From JAJEFO01 sp965214325 (GTDB lineage: Bacteria; Pseudomonadota; Alphaproteobacteria; Rhodobacterales; Rhodobacteraceae): DNA of 64,000 nt. This document shows positions 27,889-37,898 of this stretch, piece after piece. Made by a program: the position numbers and the translations under genes. Below the pieces are notes generated by a model. The model searched no databases. It had not been told where the DNA came from and was given only the letters and a program-made list of their open reading frames with translations. The stretch covers positions 2,728,001-2,792,000 of the forward strand of contig CBDCBG010000006.1 in assembly GCA_965214325.1 (NCBI GenBank). Direction: 5' to 3'. Within the stretch, counting starts at the first letter, position 1. Every line of letters starts with the position of its first letter.

Positions 27889-27971
27889 CACGGTTCTTCG
27901 CGACGGGCGCGGAGGGTCTCTTCCTCGGCCTCCAACCCGTCACGGCAAACCTGTCCGCACTTTCGCACTAA

Positions 27972-28929
27972 GAGGCTGAATCATAAGTCATTGATTTGAT
28001 ATTGTTATTTGTTTTCATGGCGTTGCCCCTCGCGCCAGACGGCGGGTCAGGAAGCGGCACGCGGCCAGCTGGACCCAGGCCAGGGAGCTCGCCAGCGTCC
28101 GCTCCACGTCCTTCGCCAGGCGCCGGCACCACGACAGCCAGGCGAACGTCCGCTCCACCACCCATCGGCGACAGGGGACGGTGAAGCCCCTTGTCTCCCT
28201 GGGCCCGGGCACGATCTCCAGGATCGATCCGAGGCCGTGTTCCGCCAGCGCGGCCTCCGGCTTCGGTCCCGCATGCCCGCCGTCCGCCCACAGCTTTCTC
28301 ACCTCAGGCGCCTTCTCCGGCATCGCGAGGATGACAGCCGGCGCCCCGTCCCGGTCCTGCACGTCGGCCGCGTGAACCCGGACCGCGATCGGGAACCCCT
28401 CCACGTCCACCGTGGCGTGGCGCTTCCTGCCCTTGATCCTCTTGCCCGCGCCGCATCCCGACGGGCCGCCCATCTCCGTCGTCTTCACCGACCGGCTGTC
28501 GATCGCGGCCGCCGCCGGATCTCCGGAGCGCCCCGCCTGCATGCGCGCAAGATCGCGCAGCGCGTCCATCATGCGCTCAAGAACGCCGTCGTCGCGCCAC
28601 GCGCAGAAATGGTTCCGAACCGTCGCAAGGGCGGAAAGCGCTTGGGAACCGCCCGCCACCGGCACCCCGTCGCCAGCATGTACCGGATCGCGTCGGAAAC
28701 CGCCCGAAGGTCGACGGTGCGGCGACGGCCCGGCCTCGACGGGGCCGGCAGGAGCGGCTCGATCACAAGCCGTTCCTCGTCGCTCAAATCGCTTTCATGC
28801 CGGTCCGAACTGCGCCCGTGCTTCTCGCGGGCGCCCGTTCCAAGCCATGTGGCCCTCCCTGTCTGGTGTGGAAGTCAGCATGGAAATGCCACGTCTGGGG
28901 GAAGCCATCCACATTTTAGGTCAGCCTCT
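27972..28929 (-). mobile_element. IS427-type IS5-family element, copy B
   Basis: Both ends are preserved: GAGGCTGAATCATAA on the left and, inverted, GAGGCTGACCTAAAATG on the right. The body is nearly identical to copy A (4419-5310) in the opposite orientation. Confidence 0.82.
28015..28848 (-). pseudogene. IS427-type transposase, one frameshift
   Basis: From ATG 28848 the N-terminal part runs to CRWRAVPKRFPP; one base change in frame near 28640 is needed to join ATVRNHFCAWRDDGVLERMM. The DDE motifs IDSRSVKTTEMGG, WADGGHAGPK and RRWVVERTFAWLSW are intact. The native C terminus RRLARGATP is present here and shows what copy A has lost. Confidence 0.82.
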
Positions 28930-28997
28930 CAGGCTGCCCGACTTCCACGACTGGCGGGCGAGACAGGCCGTAACCGCCTGAACAACCAATTTGGGCT

Positions 28998-29762
28998 ACA
29001 TTGCGCCAGGCCAAAGCCCTGGAAAGGAGGACAGGATGACCTGGAACCTTTCGTCGTGATCCAGCGGGTTCGACTCCCGCCCGGCAAGGGCGCAGACCGC
29101 CAGCCGGAAGCGAGTGTTGCATGGCGCACGGCAACATGTGAAGCGTGCACAGCGGGTGGCGAAGCGACCTGCTGAGCCTCGAGACAGTCAATGCCGGTGC
29201 CTTCTTGTTTCCTGACAGCGGGGGCAGCACCGGGACCGCCGCCACTGGCGAGGCGGCCCGGACCGGCCGGGGTCGGAGAACGTCGCAAGGCCACGGGATG
29301 ATCGCCAGGGAACCTGGGAGGCCCGGCCTCGTCCGTGTGCAGGCATCGCTGGAAGGGGAACGGCCGGCGCGAACAGTCAAGACCCCGGCCCGGAGCAGGC
29401 CCGCATCTGCCCCGGGAGCGCGAGAGCGACACCACGAACCTCGCGGGAGCGCATGGTACTGGACGGCGAATCAACAGGCCCGAGGGAAGCGGAGCCGGGA
29501 GTCGCAGCGCCTTGACAGTGCCGTCGAGGACGGGGAACCGTGTCCATCGGGACCCGGCGGAGGGAAGCGAGGCGTCGCATGGACGGAACCGGAGGAGGGA
29601 AGCACGCCGAGACACTGCGCTCGCCTTGCGTGTCAACGCAACGGTCCCGGACAGCCGCACTGGATCTGCGAACCCGCCATGCGAGCAACCGGATGCCCTG
29701 ATGCGGGCACGTCCGGCTCTGTAGGGGAGGGGCTCGGCAACGACCCCTCCTGCCCGGCCCCC
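28998..29762 (+). repeat. Group II intron-like remnant without ORF, copy B
   Basis: Positions 29129-29762 repeat 5306-5943. This copy extends further upstream, to a TTGCGCCAGGCC near 28998 that resembles a degraded GUGYG intron start followed by a paired GCCAGGCC/GCCCTGG region. The 3' part has the domain V-like hairpin with a CG bulge and a domain VI-like stem. No reverse transcriptase is encoded. Confidence 0.45.
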
Positions 29763-29843
29763 GTCCCTGACAACCGATTTGCAAATCCATCGTTCTAGGA
29801 TAGGGCTACTGCTGCCAGTCCGCACATCCCGAGGAGTACCAAG

Positions 29844-31268
29844 ATGCGCCGCCCAGTTTCCACCCTTGCCCCCTTGCTCGGGGCGATCCTGCTTTGTCTT
29901 CCCGGCACGGAGATCAGGAGCGCGGAGCATGTCCCGGCTTCGCAGCCGGGCATTGCTGCGGAAGCGTCGGTCATTGACCCGGTCGAAAGCGACCTGAACG
30001 CCGCCGTGGATCTGCTGCTCCGGGGCGAGGTCGAGGCCGCCATCGACCTCCTCCGTCCTCACCTGTCGACGGATGCCCGGGCGGTTGACCTGCTGTTCGA
30101 GACCGGCCTGGCCACCCTTGGCGCCGTCCAAGCCACGGCCCCCTCGGAAGCTGCAACCCGCGAGGCACTTCTGGATGCCTCCATTGCCATCTTTCGTGCG
30201 ATCTTGGCCGAACACCCCGAATTCGTGCGCGTGCGTCTCGAACTGGCCCGCGCCTTCTTCCTCCGGGGACGGGACGGCCTGGCGAGGCGGCACTTCGAGC
30301 ACGCCCTTGCGGCCAGCCCGCCGGCGCCGGTCGTGGCCAACATCAACCGCCACCTGGCGGAGATGCAGGCGCGCAAGCGCTGGACCGGGTATTTCGGCAT
30401 GGCGCTGGCACCTGACACCAATATCGGGGCGGCTTCGGCCAGCGAGACGGTTGAGCTGGATGTCTTCGGACAACGCCTGCCCTTCACGCTGGACGACGGC
30501 GGGGAGCAGTCCGGCGTCGGGCTCGCGCTCTGGGCCGGCGGCGAACGCCAAGAGCCGCTTGCAACGAACTGGCGGCTTCGCCTGGGCGGTGACGTCTTCC
30601 TGCGCGACTATGCCGGCTCCCGGTTCGACCGGATGGGACTCGGCGGCCATGTCGGGCCGCGCTGGCTGATCAACCCGCGCAGCGAGGCGAGCCTGCTGCT
30701 GACGGCGCGCCGGGACTGGCAGTCCGGGGATCCCAGCAGCCGGAGCCTGGGGTTTCGGCTGGAAGCCTCCAGGCGTCTCTCTCCGCGTCTTTCGGGGCGG
30801 CTTGGCGCGTCATGGACCGAGAAGCGCCACGACGACAGCACGCATCTTGACGGTCCGACGACGGACCTGTCCGCGGGCCTGTCCTGGGCGATGACACCGA
30901 CCCTGCAGGCGGACATCCGCGCCGGATGGGCGCGCGAGCGGCCGGAAGTCGAGGATCTGCGCAGCCGCACGCAGCGGGCCTCGTTCGGCCTGAGCGCGGC
31001 ACTTCCGCGCGCCTTCAGCGTCTCGGGAACGCTGACCGGGCGATGGACCGGTTACGAAGGGCCGGGACGTCCGCCGACCAACGTCCTGGACGGCGCGGCG
31101 CGCGAGGACGCGACGCGCTCCCTCCGCGTTTCCGTGCTCAAGCGGGATTTCACGATCCGGGGCTTCAGCCCGCAGCTCTCCGTCACGCACGAGCGGCGCG
31201 GCAGCAACGCCCAGCAGGCCGACTACCGGCGCACCGGTGCGGAGATCAGCTTCGTGAGGCAGTTCTGA
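29844..31268 (+). CDS. Slam-type surface lipoprotein assembly modifier (DUF560)
   Basis: A 474-residue outer-membrane protein. The N terminus (MRRPVSTLAPLLGAILLCLP) is a signal peptide. Residues about 45-175 are a TPR-like helical periplasmic domain (LLRGEVEAAIDLLRPHL, LLDASIAIFRAILAEHPEFV, RVRLELARAFFLRGRDGLAR). Residues about 180-474 are a beta-barrel of the DUF560/Slam type with alternating strands and a C-terminal aromatic residue (RRTGAEISFVRQF). Slam proteins move specific lipoproteins to the cell surface. ATG 29844 has GAGGAG upstream. No lipoprotein gene is adjacent; the candidate client is at 60930-62478 beside a broken Slam fragment. Confidence 0.85.
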   Translation: MRRPVSTLAPLLGAILLCLPGTEIRSAEHVPASQPGIAAEASVIDPVESDLNAAVDLLLRGEVEAAIDLLRPHLSTDARAVDLLFETGLATLGAVQATAPSEAATREALLDASIAIFRAILAEHPEFVRVRLELARAFFLRGRDGLARRHFEHALAASPPAPVVANINRHLAEMQARKRWTGYFGMALAPDTNIGAASASETVELDVFGQRLPFTLDDGGEQSGVGLALWAGGERQEPLATNWRLRLGGDVFLRDYAGSRFDRMGLGGHVGPRWLINPRSEASLLLTARRDWQSGDPSSRSLGFRLEASRRLSPRLSGRLGASWTEKRHDDSTHLDGPTTDLSAGLSWAMTPTLQADIRAGWARERPEVEDLRSRTQRASFGLSAALPRAFSVSGTLTGRWTGYEGPGRPPTNVLDGAAREDATRSLRVSVLKRDFTIRGFSPQLSVTHERRGSNAQQADYRRTGAEISFVRQF

Positions 31269-31329
31269 GCCGAGAATGCCCTGTCACCATGGCCGGCCTG
31301 GAGCGGCTCTGCAGCGACCTGCGCGCGGC

Positions 31330-31524
31330 GAGGCGCTGTTGCACGAAATTGATCTCAGACGTCCTTTTGAGCGAGGCAGCGGCAAATTGCCGCCTTCGTT
31401 CGGCACGGATCTCGGTCTCGAACCGGCCGTCGGCGCCCAGCATGTTGAACGACAGCCGGCCCATGGCATCGGAGATGTCGATGTCCTTGTACAGCGCAAC
31501 GAGATCGACGCCATTGTTGCGCAA
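31330..31524 (-). pseudogene. Serine resolvase fragment
   Basis: Reads VDLVALYKDIDISDAMGRLS then FNMLGADGRFETEIRAERRR, matching the end of the resolvase/invertase catalytic domain and the start of helix E. The N-terminal serine and the DNA-binding domain are missing. Confidence 0.65.
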
Positions 31525-31545
31525 GGTTTCGGCGATCTGGCATGG

Positions 31546-31625
31546 CTGCAGCGCGTCATGGAGGCGCCTGACGCAACCGAGCAGGTGGCCTCAGAGAGCC
31601 TTCCGTAATGGGGCCCCCACGTCAA
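31546..31625 (-). pseudogene. IS66 TnpC fragment
   Basis: A minus-strand segment closely resembling the TnpC region at 41780-41850 (LSEATC and the following bases), with an indel. It adjoins the resolvase fragment directly. Confidence 0.5.
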
Positions 31626-31629
31626 GCCC

Positions 31630-31695
31630 GGAGTCCTGCGCATGAGCGGCCATGACGCCCTAACCTGACAACACAGTCCCGTCGCCGGCGGCAAG
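31630..31695 (+). repeat. 66-bp repeat shared with 56371-56436
   Basis: Begins GGAGTCCTGCGCATGAGC and ends CGCCGGCGGCAAG; a handful of substitutions separate it from the copy at the end of the rsh gene. Probably the end of an unidentified mobile element. Confidence 0.6.
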
Positions 31696-32497
31696 TTTCG
31701 CGGCGTTGGGGCCGGACGACGCTCCATGAGATGTCAGAGTGCGACATGATGACGTGGCCCCCCGACGGCACCATCGCGCAGAAGAGGGTCCTGTTGAAGA
31801 GACGGTCCCGCGTGCGCAATCTCGCGAACCGGACGATGAAGGCGACGGGACTCCAGGACATCTCACCGCGCATTGGCCAAGGCGGCGTTCCCCTTGGCGT
31901 GCTGCCGAAGCCGGGCGGGAAGGCTGGCGGTGATGGCGACCTTCGCCACGAAATCGCCGGTCAAGGCCAGCGGCACCGACCGCATCATGAACGTCAGCGG
32001 CACGTCGGATGCGGCGAAGAGGCCGATGTCGCTCCACATGACATGTCTCTCGCTTGCGGGGCATCTTTCGGAACTCCACCCATGGAAGTCGGCTGCGGCA
32101 GCCACCTCCAGTGTACGCCTCCGGGCGGGCTTTCGGAACACGGCGATGCCGAAATCTGCCCGATGCGGACCGGTTTCATAGTGTTCGGCCGGTGAGAAAC
32201 TGGGTTCGCATCCAATGTTTCCAAGCGTAGGCAGTTTCCCGATCAGCTGACCAGCAGCGGCAGAGCCCCGCAGGCGTTCTCGGCAACGCCCCCCGACCAG
32301 ATCTCGCGGGAGGCAATCCGACCGATCGCGAGGCTGGACATCACGCCGCGCCGTCCTGGCTTGTGACCGACCACGCCAGTCTCCGCCTCCACGCCCTCTT
32401 TCCATTGCCCATCGATCCGGCTGCCATCGAGGCGCCGGCAGGCATCCGAGACATCGTGTACGCGAGAACAGGGGCCAATCGCCTGGGCCGGTTTCCC
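31696..32497. other. Decayed region, no gene recognised
   Basis: Minus-strand frames between 31660 and 32405 contain peptide stretches such as LTFMMRSVPLALTGDFVAKV and VAFIVRFARLRTRDRLFN. They look like remnants of a real gene in changing frames, but I cannot assign a family. Confidence 0.35.
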
Positions 32498-33475
32498 CTA
32501 TTGCTTCAACTGCTCCAGATCGATCTGGCCTCGGTCCAGAAGATCGCGGTACATTGCCGCGTCCTGAAGCATGGCATCCTCCATCCGCGTATGCGGGACG
32601 TCTCCGAGAATTTCTTGCAGGCCGTCATCGCCAAGGTCAGCGGGGAACGGGAACTCGTCATCGGCATTGTACGTGATCCGGGCGTCGGGAAGGATCGCGG
32701 TCAGGCGCTCCACGAAGTCAGAGACCGCAATGACGTCGTTCCGCATGTTGCAGACCCGTGCCTGTTTCACCTCGGCATCGGCGCAGCCAATGAACATCCT
32801 GGCGACGTCGCTGGCATGCTGCATTGGTATGGTTCCGCCAGACCTGATGTGGAACGGCACGCCAGCCACCGCCGCAAGGATCGCCTTGGCGAAGTCGGCC
32901 GTCACGCCCTGGTCGCGCCCGACGCCGTAGACCACGCAGGGTCTCAGACCGACGCTTCCCACACCGACGTCAGCAGCATAGACACTGGCGGTCTGTTCAT
33001 TGGCAACCTTGTAGACCCCGTAGAGCGTTCGCGGGTCGGGCGCGGCGTCGTCACCAAGCGGCCAGGAATCGTAGCTTGATGCAGGCCCTAGTGCAGCAAG
33101 GGAGCTCGCGTAGACCAGGCCGGACGTGCCCGAGGCCAGGGCGGCTTCGAACATGTTGACCGTGCCTACGACATTCACGGCGGCGCCCACTGGCGGTCTG
33201 GCCTTGCAAAACGGGATCTGCAATCCGGCCAGATGGATGATCCTGGTCACGCCCGCCTCAGCCACGAGGGCCCTGACCGCTTCCGTATCGGTGATGTCCA
33301 GTACCCTCCAGTCAATCTGCCCGATCTGACGGTCTTCCATGATCAGGCGCGGGCGCACCGGATCTGTACTCAGATCCGCCGAAACGACTCTTGCGTTCCG
33401 CTCCACAAGATGTCTCAGGACCCAGGCACCGATGCATCCTAGGGCTCCTGTGACCAAGTAAGTATCATCTGGCAT
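32498..33475 (-). CDS. NAD-dependent epimerase/dehydratase family protein
   Basis: A 325-residue extended short-chain dehydrogenase. The NAD-binding glycine motif is TGALGCIGAWVLRHL near the N terminus, the central segment is RIIHLAGLQIPFCKARPP, and the catalytic YxxxK is LYGVYKVANEQ with an upstream VYASSLAALGP supplying the serine. The C terminus is a sugar-epimerase-like substrate domain. ATG 33475 is preceded by GGAAGG. The gene is intact but isolated among mobile fragments, so pathway context is lost; a nucleotide-sugar or similar substrate is only a guess. Confidence 0.85.
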   Translation of the reverse strand: MPDDTYLVTGALGCIGAWVLRHLVERNARVVSADLSTDPVRPRLIMEDRQIGQIDWRVLDITDTEAVRALVAEAGVTRIIHLAGLQIPFCKARPPVGAAVNVVGTVNMFEAALASGTSGLVYASSLAALGPASSYDSWPLGDDAAPDPRTLYGVYKVANEQTASVYAADVGVGSVGLRPCVVYGVGRDQGVTADFAKAILAAVAGVPFHIRSGGTIPMQHASDVARMFIGCADAEVKQARVCNMRNDVIAVSDFVERLTAILPDARITYNADDEFPFPADLGDDGLQEILGDVPHTRMEDAMLQDAAMYRDLLDRGQIDLEQLKQ

Positions 33476-33658
33476 GGCCTGACCTTCCGTTGGGACATGA
33501 CCGGAAGTCTCAACAGGCTTACCGGAGATTGGCAAGAGTGACGTTGCGGCGGTCACTGACATTTGGATGTGTCCGGTTCAGGGAGCGTGGGCACAGTCCG
33601 GTCCGGATCAGTCCTGCCCGTCAAGACTTGACGCTGTCCCGCCGGGAAGGCTTGTCCG

Positions 33659-33867
33659 CAGGACGATTTTATTGTCCGGGCGGTGATCGTCGGACGGTGA
33701 TTTCGGAGCTGACCATTTCGTTCTCGATGAGGCAACGTGCCGGGCATGGTGATTCTTCCGACCCCTGAGTCGTCCATCGACCTTCGCGCAGTCACGGTGC
33801 GTCCGACCCGGGGCGCGCGTGAGCACCGGCTCTGGGACCGTCTGGTCGAGAACAAGCCTCCCTACTA
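33659..33867 (+). mobile_element. 5' end fragment of a DruA/ISAs1 element
   Basis: Begins with the terminal repeat CAGGACGATTTTATTGTC and includes the start of the DruA-domain gene (ATG 33746, ESSIDLRAVTVRPTRGARE), closely matching 22730-22938 in the opposite orientation. It breaks off abruptly at about 33867. Confidence 0.78.
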
Positions 33868-33905
33868 CACCACTTGAAGATCTTCGGCCCTTCGGGCCAG
33901 TCTTC

Positions 33906-34157
33906 ATGCGCCGTTTCCGGCATCCGTTCGACGGCCAGGAAGTCAAGGTCATCGAGCGGTGGGGCGGCGGCGGCAGCCATCACCGGCTGAACCTGCATGT
34001 CGAGTTGCCGGACGGCGTCCGCATGTGGCTCCCCGCGACCTGGACGAGCCTCGAGGCGCGGGAACCGGGTGCGCCTGAGCTGCTCGGCGAGTTGCCGGAC
34101 TTCATCAGGTTGCGTAACCTGCTCGACGACCTGGAGCGGTGTCTGGAGGCGGTGTAG
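33906..34157 (+). CDS. DUF5372-like small protein accompanying a serine recombinase
   Basis: 83 residues from ATG 33906 (MRRFRHPFDGQEVKVIERWG). The sequence HHRLNLHVELPDGVRMWLPA is typical of small proteins found beside zinc-ribbon serine recombinases; the function is unknown. It overlaps the 5' end of the recombinase remnant that follows. Confidence 0.6.
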   Translation: MRRFRHPFDGQEVKVIERWGGGGSHHRLNLHVELPDGVRMWLPATWTSLEAREPGAPELLGELPDFIRLRNLLDDLERCLEAV

Positions 34158-35037
34158 GGGCGGAGCCGGCGGAAGCGGCGCTGCGAAGCCAGCGGCTGGA
34201 GCTTGAGCCCTGCCGCTGCGAGGCCGGCCTCGCGGAACGGCGCTACCGGAAGGTCGATCCCGGCAACCGCCTGATCGCGGCGACCCTGGAGCGGGAACGG
34301 GAGGCGGCGCTGCGCGCTGTGGAGAGCGCGGAGTTCGCGCTGGAGGCGGCCCGGGAGCGGCAGCCCGAGGACCTGGCGCCGTCGTTCTTCGCGGACCTCG
34401 GAACCGCGCTGGAGCGGGTCTGGAACGCGCCGGAGACGACCCGCCGAGACCGCAAGCGCCTGCTTGCCTGCCTTGTCGAGGAAGTCACCCTCCAGGTGGT
34501 CGAGGACGGCCGGACCGAGGTCGTCATCCACTGGCGGGGCGGCCGGGCGGACGCCCTTTCGGTCAGGCGCAACAAGCGGAAGCCGGTCCGCCGGCATGAC
34601 GACGTCGACACGGTCGAGCTGGTTCGCCGCCTGGCCCGGTTCTGTCCCGACAACCAGATAGCCGGAATCCTGAACGGCCAGGGGCGGCGGCGCGGGAACT
34701 CGGGGTTGCGGATGCCACGCCCTGTCGCCGGGTCAACGCCGGCATCCTGCCCGGCGTCCGTCCGGACGTGCCCGGAGCGCCGCTTCGCGTCCGGATGGGC
34801 GCCGACTTCCGCAGCCGGTTCCGTCTCGACCCGCCCGAGGGGTTCGTCCCGCTCCGGGAGGCGATGCGGCGCCTTGGCGTCTCGCGCCAGACGGTCTGGC
34901 AAAGGGTCGCGTGCGGGGAGCTGGAGTCCTGCCACGTGAAGCGCGGGGCCGTCCGCGGCCTTTGCGTCCGGCTGGAAGAGGACGGGCTTCCGCTCTTCGA
35001 GGGAACGGCTGCGGAGCGGGAGCATGGCAATGCGTGA
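34139..35037 (+). pseudogene. Large serine recombinase, C-terminal part only
   Basis: Readable segments are ALEREREAALRAVESAEFAL, LGTALERVWNAPETTRRDRK, CLVEEVTLQVVEDGRTEVVI and ARFCPDNQIAGILNGQGRRR, the coiled-coil and C-terminal region of large serine recombinases. After a frame change near 34750 the helix-turn-helix PLREAMRRLGVSRQTVWQRV follows, ending at 35037. The catalytic resolvase domain is absent. Confidence 0.65.
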
Positions 35038-35444
35038 CGACCCGGCCTCGGTCTCGCCCCGCAAAGCTCGCCGCCAGCGGCGCCGGAAGGCTGTTCAGGC
35101 CGCTCCGGGCGGCGGACGTGCGAGAAATTGCAGATCCGGGACGGGATTCCCTGGTGACGCCGCCTGCCGCAGGCCCTGTGCGACCGACGTGCGTTCAGGC
35201 GGCCGGAACGACGTTTCCGGGCCTCCGCAAGCCATCCGCACCGCGCAAGGCCGGGGCGGCGCATTTGCCGCCGTTCCGAGGCATCCAGGATTGTCGTTGT
35301 GCTTCAGTGTCTTGCATGCTGACTTCCCCCGTTCCACTCTGAAGTACAACATACGAGGTAGTGGGTGCCTGTTTTTTCGGCACAGGATATTGCATGTGAG
35401 CCAGATGGCGGCGACAGTCCCGGTTGTGACCCTAGGAGACCGCC
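35038..35444. other. Non-coding; contains the 5' leader of an IS30 fragment
   Basis: No gene is recognised. The segment from about 35340 to 35444 leads to the IS30 start codon and includes a T-rich GCCTGTTTTTTCGGC hairpin near 35365. Confidence 0.35.
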
Positions 35445-35582
35445 ATGCCAAAGGGCTACCACCACCTGACCCGGGAAGAACGGTGCCAGATTTGCGCGCT
35501 GAGGAAAAGCGGGCTTTCGGAACCAGCGATCGCACGGCAGCCGGGCCGCGACCGGACGACGGTCTGGCGCGAGGTGCGCCGG
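35445..35582 (+). pseudogene. IS30-family transposase, N-terminal fragment
   Basis: MPKGYHHLTREERCQICALR followed by KSGLSEPAIARQPGRDRTTV and WREVRRNA is the IS30 helix-turn-helix region. The frame then passes into the 3' end of a DruA/ISAs1 element, so the catalytic domain is missing. Confidence 0.75.
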
Positions 35583-35757
35583 AACGCGCCGCCAGACGGC
35601 GCGAAGGAAAAGTCGTGCCCGAACAGCCCGAAAACCGTGTCCAGCCCGCCCTCGCGGGCCAACTGTCGTCGTCGAAACCGGTGCGCCGGATAACCCCGGA
35701 CGCATCAAGCATGACCGCTCTCCGTCATGTCGGCCCCGCAGACTCGACTATAAGATG
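35583..35757 (+). mobile_element. 3' end fragment of a DruA/ISAs1 element
   Basis: Matches, inverted, the 3' non-coding end at 17651-17850 and ends near 35757 with a diverged form of the terminal repeat. Confidence 0.65.
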
Positions 35758-36240
35758 GTCCTGCGCCGGCACGTCGCGGGACGGGTCGACAAGTCCAGAC
35801 GACGTGGAACGTCACCCAATGACGGGCGGGCTGTCCGGCCCTTGGCTCCGGGCACCGAAGGCAGGTCCGGCCGAGCTTGCCGCCTCCGTCGGTTGTCCGG
35901 GCAAACGACGATGCCGTCGCGATGAGTTCAAGGTCGCCGACATTGCGGCAGGTGCCGCATGATTCATGTCCTGTCATTTTGGCCTGTCCGCGTTCGGGAG
36001 TGATTTCGCTATGGCGAACTGCGGTTTTTGCAGTGAGCTGAAATCAAACGATTTTTCGTGAGCCGGAGTTGGAGATTGCCCCTGATTGGGTGGATTTCGC
36101 GAAAATTCGTCGCGCAAGCCGCAATTTTTCCACGTCCGCCGTGTCTGCGGCGTTCCTGGCCCTGGAATCCGGGTGTGGTAGAGTGCTCCTCCAAACCATT
36201 TGAAAACGCCCCTGGACGGGGGGCGGAAAGGAGCACTCCG
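35758..36240. other. Non-coding; probable left end of the ISKra4 element
   Basis: AT-richer than its surroundings between 36000 and 36130. The ribosome site AAAGGAGC for the transposase is at its right edge. Element ends could not be fixed. Confidence 0.35.
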
Positions 36241-37698
36241 ATGGAAAGTCTACAACCTGCAACCTCGATTGCCAACATCTGCGACGGAAGCGAATCCGTC
36301 ACGGCGGCAAGGGACGGCCTGACGAAGGCGGGCGTCGCCCTGGTCGAGCGGGCCGCCGAGATCGGCCTGGCGGAGAACGTCGCGGCGCTGTTCAGGGACG
36401 ACCCGCTGCAGGCCGAGGCCGCGTTCCGCGACATGGTCTTCGGCCTGGCCCGGTCGGTCCTGGCGGACGCGTTCGAGACGCTTGACGATCACGGCGAGGC
36501 GGTGGAGGCCGGGGGCCGGACGTACCGGAAGGCCGAGGTCACGCCGGGCCGCGCGATGACGATGTTCGGCCCAGTCGGCTTCCTGCGGTCGCGGTACCGT
36601 CCTTCGGGTCGCGGCGCGTCCCTGGTTCCGGCCGAGAGCGTCCTTGGCCTGACGGTCGGCGGGCTGACGCCTGCGGCGGCGGGTCTCTCGATGTATCTGA
36701 TGAGCGGCCTGACGGCCCGCGAGAGCGAAGATGCCTGGAGGAGGCTCTGCGGCGAGGGGCCTTCGACGGCATCGCTGGTGCGGCTTTCCGGGGAGGCCGG
36801 GGCTTGCGCGGAGGAGTGTTTCGGCGAGTTTCTGCCGGGTCTCCGGGAGCAGGAGGAACTGCCGGCGGAAGCCGTGTCGGTTCTTGTCTCCCTTGACGGC
36901 GTGATGATGCGCATGAACGCCGAGACGGCGGACGGAAAGGCAACGGACGCTGGCTGGCGCGAGGCGTCGTGCGGCGTCGTGGCCTTGGTCGATGCCGAGG
37001 GGAACATGCTGGAGAGCCGGTCCTTCGGGCGTCTGCCGGAGCAGGGCAAGGGGAGCCTGAAGTCGCAGCTGATGGCCGAAACGTTCCACTGGCTCGGGCG
37101 AAATCCGGACCTGAAGATCGCGGTGGTCGCCGATGGCGCGAAAGACAACTGGCCATTTTTGCAATCGCTGAGCCCCGACGTCATGCTAGTGGATTTTTGG
37201 CATTCGGCTCAGCATCTGAGTGCCGCTGCCGACGCCGCCTTCGGCCCGGACACGCCTGCGGGAACGGCCTGGTTCGAGAAGTGGCGGCACGTCCTGCGGC
37301 ACGATCCCAAGGGCGCCGGAAAGGTGATCGACGCCATGCGCCACCTGCTGCGGAAGGGCAAGGGGGCCGACCGGATCCGGAAGGAGCTGGCCTACTTCCG
37401 CAACAACCGCCGACGCATGGACTACGCGGACGCCGCCGCGGCAGGCTACGCGATCGGGTCCGGTGCAGTTGAATCTGCCAACAAGGTTCTCGTGACGTGC
37501 CGGATGAAGCGCTCAGGGCAGAGCTGGGGACGCGACGGCGGACAGGGTGTCCTGACTTTCCGGTCGCTTCTCAAGTCCGGACGCTTCGACCGGGCATGGG
37601 CCGCGCTGGTCCCGAGCATGAAACGCAACGGCGGCTGGAAGCCACCAGAATGCGCCAACGAGAACCGGCCGGCGGCGCAGATCGCGCTCGCCGCGTGA
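36241..37698 (+). CDS. ISKra4-family transposase
   Basis: 485 residues from ATG 36241 with AAAGGAGCACTCCG upstream. Features in order: EAVEAGGRTYRKAEVTPGRA and MTMFGPVGFLRSRYRPSGRG (N-terminal region), VSLDGVMMRMNAETADGK (candidate first catalytic Asp), AVVADGAKDNWPFLQSL (second Asp), VDFWHSAQHLSAAAD, and AGYAIGSGAVESANKVLVTC with the likely catalytic Glu. The frame is full length and undamaged, in contrast to the two decayed relatives in this window. It lies directly upstream of nusG and has probably displaced the secE end of that operon. Confidence 0.88.
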   Translation: MESLQPATSIANICDGSESVTAARDGLTKAGVALVERAAEIGLAENVAALFRDDPLQAEAAFRDMVFGLARSVLADAFETLDDHGEAVEAGGRTYRKAEVTPGRAMTMFGPVGFLRSRYRPSGRGASLVPAESVLGLTVGGLTPAAAGLSMYLMSGLTARESEDAWRRLCGEGPSTASLVRLSGEAGACAEECFGEFLPGLREQEELPAEAVSVLVSLDGVMMRMNAETADGKATDAGWREASCGVVALVDAEGNMLESRSFGRLPEQGKGSLKSQLMAETFHWLGRNPDLKIAVVADGAKDNWPFLQSLSPDVMLVDFWHSAQHLSAAADAAFGPDTPAGTAWFEKWRHVLRHDPKGAGKVIDAMRHLLRKGKGADRIRKELAYFRNNRRRMDYADAAAAGYAIGSGAVESANKVLVTCRMKRSGQSWGRDGGQGVLTFRSLLKSGRFDRAWAALVPSMKRNGGWKPPECANENRPAAQIALAA

Positions 37699-37727
37699 TT
37701 CGCAGGTGGAACATCATGGAATCACAA

Positions 37728-37748
37728 GGTGAACCATATGAGAATCGC
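37728..37748 (+). repeat. 21-bp repeat upstream of nusG
   Basis: Begins GGTGAACCATATGAGA and is identical to 42572-42592 upstream of rplK. In both places it forms the border between a mobile element and host sequence. Confidence 0.7.
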
Positions 37749-37898
37749 GCCCCCGCGTTCGCAGGGACTTGAACTGCCACTGCATCATGTGTATTCGGCA
37801 CGTGACTCCCCGACACGGTTGAATGCATTCGGACGGCAAGTGAACTGTGCTCGGACAATCTCCGGGGCCTTCGCCCCTGATGAAGAAGAGGAAGAGCC

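Noticed and set aside
29060..29095. tRNA gene (GCGGGTTCGACTCCCGC looks like a T-arm)
   Set aside because: No matching acceptor, D or anticodon arms at the right distances; more likely part of the intron-like remnant.
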